A stretch of 64,000 nucleotides of DNA, from the NCBI GenBank assembly GCA_900491605.1, contig UESW01003902.1, positions 864,211 to 928,210 on the forward strand, read 5' to 3'. This DNA comes from Calamus simplicifolius. Lineage: Eukaryota; Streptophyta; Magnoliopsida; Arecales; Arecaceae. Of this stretch, positions 58,723-64,000 are shown piece by piece. The notes below the pieces were generated by a model. It worked only from the letters and a program-made list of their open reading frames with translations, was not told where the DNA came from and ran no database searches. Both the position numbers and the translations under genes were made by a program. Position 1 is the first letter of the stretch, and each line of letters opens with the position of its first letter.

Positions 58723-59349
58723 GACATGGTTGTGGGGGGAACAGAGACCACATCAAACACGATGGAGTGGGCCTTGGCCGAAATGATGCAGAAACCTGAA
58801 ACCCTGAGAAGAGTCCAAGAGGAACTCGACCAAGTTGTGGGAATGGACAGCATTGTAGAAGAGTCCCATATTTCTAAGCTGCCATACCTTGGAGCTGTGA
58901 TCAAAGAGGTTCTCAGATTGCACCCAGCCCTTCCACTCTTGGTTCCCCACTGCCCAAGCTCTCCATGCCTTGTTGGTGGCTACACCATCCCAAAAGGCAG
59001 CCGGGTCTTTGTGAACGCGTGGGCAATACAAAGGGACCCTTCACTGTGGGAAGATCCACTGGAGTTCAAGCCAGAGAGGTTCTTGGAGAGTAACAGCAAG
59101 TGGGATTTCAGTGGTAATGACTTCAATTACTTCCCATTTGGGTCAGGGAGGAGAATCTGTGCTGGCATCGCGATGGCAGAGAGGATGGTTGGATACTCCC
59201 TGGCATCACTGTTGCACTCTTTTGAGTGGAAGCTGGCAGAGGGAACGAAGCTGGACCTGGAAGAGAAGTTTGGAATTGTTCTGAAGAAGGCTAAGCCGCT
59301 TGTTGCCATACCGACGCCTAGATTACCAAACCCTGAGCACTATTCCTAG
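58723..59349 (+). pseudogene. CYP706-like P450 copy B, complete exon 2
   Basis: This exon appears identical to 26,108-26,734 in protein and, by eye, in DNA: GGTETTS, EVLR, PERF and FGSGRRICAG are all present and the frame is open to the TAG at 59,347-59,349. It is classed as a pseudogene because its gene lacks most of exon 1. The ATG upstream at 58,699 belongs to intron sequence (TATGGACAG acceptor), so an exon-2-only protein would lack the substrate-binding half. Confidence 0.88.
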
Positions 59350-59377
59350 ATTGCACGTTTAACGACCAAGGAAGCAA

Positions 59378-59410
<33 letters not shown>

Positions 59411-59952
59411 CTTAGCGACCATGGAGTAGTGCAGTAATGTATATATTTGGTATCTGAAAACTTGAAAAACTGAAGTGATTAAAGCCCATGTACCTGGAGT
59501 TTATCAATCTTCTTTTCCTTGTTGACTAACGAGAAGAAGAGGTAGAAGTAAACCCTTCAAGATTAGTGCCTATATACACTGCCATCAATTTGAATATGGT
59601 ACACCAATATTCTGTCATGCCTCCCTCCTCACATCTCCTCCCTCAAATTCACTCAATACTCCCCTTCAATCTCATCACAGGCCTAAAGCTTTACTTTGCA
59701 AAATTCCAGCTAATAGGGCTGGGAATTTCCAAAGCTGATCAAAGCCTCTAACTTTGCCATGGTAGGTATTGACTGCTAGCTGGCATTCATGCAAGACCAT
59801 CAACGTGTGTGAGAGTAGAAGCCCTCTTCCACCTTCTTCTCCTTATCCTCCTCTCTGTGATTAGTATAGCTTGGGGCATGGACCCAACGGGAACTCTGGT
59901 AGCTCTTTGCTGTCTGATGATCTGATCTTTGACAAAATAAGTTCTCGTCACT

Positions 59953-59996
<44 letters not shown>

Positions 59997-61934
59997 ATTT
60001 CTGATGGCTACAAAGCTGCTGTCAGTAGGCAATGGGCTGCTGTGCATCCAAATTACCTATCCAGTATCTTGGTATACTACAATACTTTGTAATCCTCAAG
60101 CAATCTAATCGAATCTTATCGAGAAAAAACTTTCTGAATAGAAAACAAAGTTTTATCTGCATGCAGATCAACTCGGCTCTAGTAAATTCAGTTTTGACTG
60201 CAATGGCAGATGTCTGTGTGATATCGATTCCTGTCATATCATTCAAAAAATAGATAAAATAGGGCGTTCCTTCCTTTGGAAGGCCAAAAGAATCACAGTC
60301 AAGCCTGTTAAACATATCTTTCTTATAGAGATAAAGTGGCTCACGTACATTGAGATAATATTACTACATCATGCGATAAAAATAAGAGATGGAATAATAG
60401 AATTTGTTTCAAATGGGTGCCTGATCTAGCCTTTACATGAGCCTTTGTTTTTCATCATGGTGATTTGTTTTCAGATTTGGTATGATATTTAATTAAAATG
60501 ACTGAAGGTATGTTTTTTGTTATTAAAATTTATTTTTCTACGCTCTGAATATAAATGCTTTCAGAGCCTTCTGCTAAATGGCCTCTAATCTACCAAGAAA
60601 GTTTAGGTGTCATTAACTTCTCAACCTTCAACTGAGCCCTTTTTCTAAAACGGTGTTGGAAATATTTCTGAAAACAAGAGAGGCCATGGTGCAAATTCCA
60701 TTCAGAGAATATATAGCTCTGAAAGGGCTGCCAACACAATATCAAATACATCTTCAAATTTATCCATCTTTTCTGCCTAAGTACCTGCACCCTGATCGCA
60801 TGCATGATAAGTCTCTCAAGTAGAATTAAACTCTCCAACCCGATAAAGATTTGTCCCATGCACACACATGCTTGGGAAAAGAAATAACTCTTCAGATTCA
60901 CAAACAAGAAAGAAAACGTCCATTTAGCTCTTTGAAATCGCTCCAACAAAAATTTGTGGAACGATGTTATATTCCCCTTGGTAAAATGTAAAGATATGAA
61001 ACATATTTAACGAATTTAAGCAGTCATCAGCTTGTTTAGTCACAGCCTTTGGCTTACCTCTGGACCAACGCCACCCGGAGATAAACAATATTGGGTGAGG
61101 CGAGGCAGCCTTTCCCGACTGGCACCATACTTGTTGCCCTCTCGGCGAGCAGTACTTTAATTTTTTTTATTCCCAATTTCATCTTATTCTATTCTAAATT
61201 TAATTAACGTGGACATAATTTGACATGATTTTAATACTTCATCTTTTCACCGATTTCAGAATTCCACCATCGGGTTCAATATTACATGGCTGAATATAAT
61301 ATATGCGGCTACTAACTACACATTCTGTCTCATTATTTTCTTGAAAAGTTTCATTAACTGTTCTTAATATTATCTTCATCATCAAACATAAAGATAGGCT
61401 CTCGATTTTTTTGATATGAGGATATTTTGTTGACTGCTTCAGTGGACCAGCACTTTGAAGACCATCAAAATCAATGCTTGTCATGCTCCCTCCACAAAAT
61501 AAGGATGTTATCAGCTTTCCACCAGTATATAAGCGTTGCTATATATTCTATTCGGCATGTTCTTTATCAAGCAAAGAAACCTAATGAATCACTGATCGAG
61601 TGAGGATTTGCTGAGGGCCGGGGATAATCCATTAGCTTGATCATCAAAGACCCGAGCTCCTCAAGTTTATTTTCTGTACATTGCCAATCATTTTATAAAT
61701 TTTTCATCTCATAGGCGTTATATCTACATTTAGATATATAGAACACAGTTTACACCTAAATGACACCGAACCAGTTGAACTTGCTTCTTTAAAAAACAAA
61801 CATTCACCAAAGAAATCAGACGATGGAAATTCATGAGTGGTATATGAAATTAAGGATATATAACTAAAATAAATCTGCTAGTTTTTCTCACTATTTTTCT
61901 TGTCCTATCACTTCATGTTTTTTCAAAAACATTG
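59350..61934. other. 3' flank of P450 copy B, no recognised gene
   Basis: This corresponds to 26,735-29,316 with very few differences. CT microsatellites at about 59,376-59,401 and 59,958-59,993 differ in length from copy A. Confidence 0.55.
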
Positions 61935-63744
61935 TGATGGGGCCAGTTGACCTCATGGGCAATAAAGACAATAATTTTGGATGGCATCCTCTCAATAGCA
62001 ATTTCCAGACGATTTTCCTAGACGGCCATCCTTGGCAACCTTCTTGAGCGGCTTAATTCCTGGACGCTTCGCTGATCTACTCGGCTTTCTTTTGAAGGAC
62101 GTAATAATTTCGTCCACATTGCTCCCAGCAACAAGCGTCGCACCATAATGAAAGAGAACAAAAGGAAAAAAGGGCCACGTTACGTGTGTGGTTCTCCCAA
62201 GGACCACCTTCCATCATTAATGTCAGGTGATCGAGTCAATGATGAATGGAGTGTTACGGAGGTCTCGCCTCCGCACTTCAGCTCGGCCACGGACATCTCG
62301 CCTGCACTCCAAGTCGGCCTCGTCACCTCCGCACTCAGTCGGCCACGGACATCTCGACCCAAGTCGGCCTCGTCCCGTCTCGGCCTTATCTAAGTCGGTC
62401 TCGGCTTCAGCTTCGGCCCTTGGCTTCGGCTTCGGCTCGGGCTGATGCCGAGGCCGAGGCTTGTTCCTCTCGGCCCACAAAGTTACGCGGCCACATCTCT
62501 CGCACCAAAGCATTTATGGCCTCAAAGGCCACATACATCCACTTGCTCTAAAACATTTATTACTTTATTCTCTTCCTATATTAAGGCATTTATGGCTCAT
62601 AAAGGCCTCGTTGCTCCAAGGCATTTATTGCCTTATTCTCTCCCATATTAAAGCATTTACGGCTGCCACGTTGGCCACAACACTTCCCCAAATGTTTTGA
62701 AAACCGGATTTGGGTCGCGGTCAATCGGTTCAACCGGATGAACCGGTTTGGTCGGACCGGATAATATTATAATTAAATTTTAATTTAATAATATAAAATA
62801 ATAAAATATAAATATAATTGAAATAAAAAATTAAAAAAAAAAAAACCGGGTTGACCGGTTGAAACCGGTCGGTTCAATGGGTTTTTTCGGTTTTATCGGG
62901 TCATATAAAGTCAACTTTAATAATAAAACTGGACCGGAATGATGACCGGTTCCCGGTTGGACTGATTGGACCGGCCGGTCCGATCTGGTTTTCAAAACAT
63001 TGCTTCCCCCTGGCCACAGACGTGCTCGGCCCTTAACTCCCACTCGGCCACCACCACCTTTTCTCTCCGCATGCACTTGGCCTCGGCTCCCACAGCACTC
63101 GGCCTCGGCTCCCACAGCACTCGGCCTCTTCCTCGGCCTACTCATGAACAGTACCATGCACATGAACAGTGCTTTTCACGTGAATAGTGAATGCAAGCAC
63201 TCCGTAATTAATACTCTACAAGGACAGCTGGCTCAACTCCAAGCATCATCTTCTGCCCCAATGGCTGTACCTTGGGGCCCACGTAACTAACTTTATCACT
63301 ATCGCTGTTCACGCAGACTTCCACATGGCCCGCCAACCTATTTTTCTTTTGCCAAAATCATGGTTGGTTACCGAAATATTATGGACAGCTGTCGATATTC
63401 AGGGCGCGAGTTTAGCGACTATTCGCCCACCTACCATTAACAGAGCCGATCTTGGCGGAAGGCATGATCTGACGATTATCCTCGAAGGGTAAGAGGGACT
63501 CCTGAATAGGTATATAAAGACCCCGACTTACAACGAGGAGGGGGACTCTCTCTCTCTCGAATTCTACTAAGAAATTTATGTTCCTCGCATCACTGACTTG
63601 AGCGTCGGAGGGTCCCCACCGGCACCACGGTCCGGGACTTTTCTTGTAGGTTCTCAGCCAACGGAGGTGATCCTACTGCCCCTCTAAAGGTCCACGAAGC
63701 TTTCCTTTCACCCGACACGCATCAGTAGTGATTCGGCGGCAACA
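61935..63744 (+). repeat. LARD 5' LTR, copy B
   Basis: This is the counterpart of 29,317-32,050 at the same position after AAAACATTG. It lacks the TRIM but carries the MULE-like MITE at 62,691-63,001. It differs from the copy A LTR visibly more than the adjoining P450 flank does. A TATA box, GGTATATAAAGACC, lies near 63,510. Confidence 0.85.
62691..63001. mobile_element. MULE-like MITE, copy 2, inside the copy B LTR
   Basis: The ends AATGTTTTGAAAACCGGA and (complement) AATGTTTTGAAAACCAGA form good inverted repeats. The interior is AT-rich between GGTTCAACCGGATGAACC-like palindromes. The flanks ACTTCCCCA (62,682-62,690) and GCTTCCCCC (63,002-63,010) match at 7 of 9. The empty site is visible at 42,721-42,735 and about 30,004. 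Confidence 0.8.
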
Positions 63745-64000
63745 GATTGGTGCGCCAGGAAGGGGGGATCAGCGATGCTAGTTTGCATATCCTCATCCCC
63801 CTCTAATCAAAATGGGATCATAAAGATGGTGATAACCCCAGATCCAAGAAGCTTTCGCCAGTTATGCTGGGGCACCTTCAACGAGCTGAGCAACAGGAGT
63901 GTGGGGGCATTTGATGAGGCCACTTGACCCCATGGGCAATAAAGACAACATCTGGGCTTGTCCTCAGCGAATCGCTTCTCCTCCTCGGGACCAGCAGGCA
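63745..64000 (+). other. Start of the LARD interior, copy B, cut by the window end
   Basis: TTGGTGCGCCAGGAAGG follows the LTR. At about 63,900 a purine tract and TGATGAGGCCACTTGACC repeat the LTR head, as in copy A at 32,209-32,240. Confidence 0.7.

Larger units (their letters stand above)
50313..64000 (+). repeat. Second copy of the 17,700-32,330 segment
   Basis: Sequence from 50,313 to the window end follows 17,700-32,330 base for base with small differences, at an offset of 32,613-32,619 through the P450 region. It contains the P450 exon 1 tail, both hAT elements, the CACTA MITE, exon 2, the 3' flank and the start of the LARD-like element. Similarity starts inside exon 1 and no end is visible in the window. 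Confidence 0.97.

Noticed and set aside
58699..59349. Independent short P450 gene starting at the ATG at 58,699
   Set aside because: That ATG lies in the intron before the acceptor at 58,722. The product would lack the membrane anchor and the N-terminal half of the fold.

Overview
This window is eukaryotic plant DNA: AT-rich intergenic sequence packed with nested retrotransposons and DNA transposons, intron-containing genes, and no operons. The one convincing host gene is a plant cytochrome P450 of the CYP706 type. Its first exon is strongly GC-rich and its second is not, a 5' GC gradient typical of commelinid monocots. I infer a monocot, perhaps a palm, but the species cannot be fixed from sequence alone.

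Layout. (1) 1-16,558: a MULE-like MITE, then a decayed Ty1/copia element (740-16,558). It is split by a 10.3 kb CACTA (En/Spm) transposon at 2,502-12,836 with a clean ATA target duplication. The CACTA carries a nearly intact spliced tnpA-like gene and a broken tnp2 gene, both on the minus strand. (2) 16,559-26,734: the CYP706-like gene. Exon 1 is 17,046-17,924 and exon 2 is 26,108-26,734, giving a 501-residue protein with all P450 signatures. The 8.2 kb intron holds a hAT element with a degenerate transposase, a second hAT-like non-autonomous element, and a CACTA-type MITE. (3) 26,735-29,316: no recognisable gene. (4) 29,317-43,439: a large LTR element without gag-pol (LARD-like). A tandem TRIM sits inside its 5' LTR and a young copia element (34,092-39,364, target duplication CAGAC) sits in its interior. 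(5) 43,440-50,312: AT-rich sequence, an assembly gap (45,029-45,242), a CACTA-like element containing a PPR pseudogene resembling OTP70 (At4g25270) next to a tnp2 remnant, a LINE ORF1 fragment and a short LTR-like fragment. (6) 50,313-64,000: a second copy of 17,700-32,330, starting inside P450 exon 1 and running to the window end.

The dominant large-scale signal is this duplication, with an offset of about 32.6 kb. It yields one complete P450 gene and one 5'-truncated copy whose exon 2 appears identical. Copy-specific insertions (the TRIM in copy A, a MULE-MITE in copy B) show the copies have had separate histories. An allelic or assembly duplication must still be excluded. The most interesting single structure is the CACTA-like element with the captured PPR gene.
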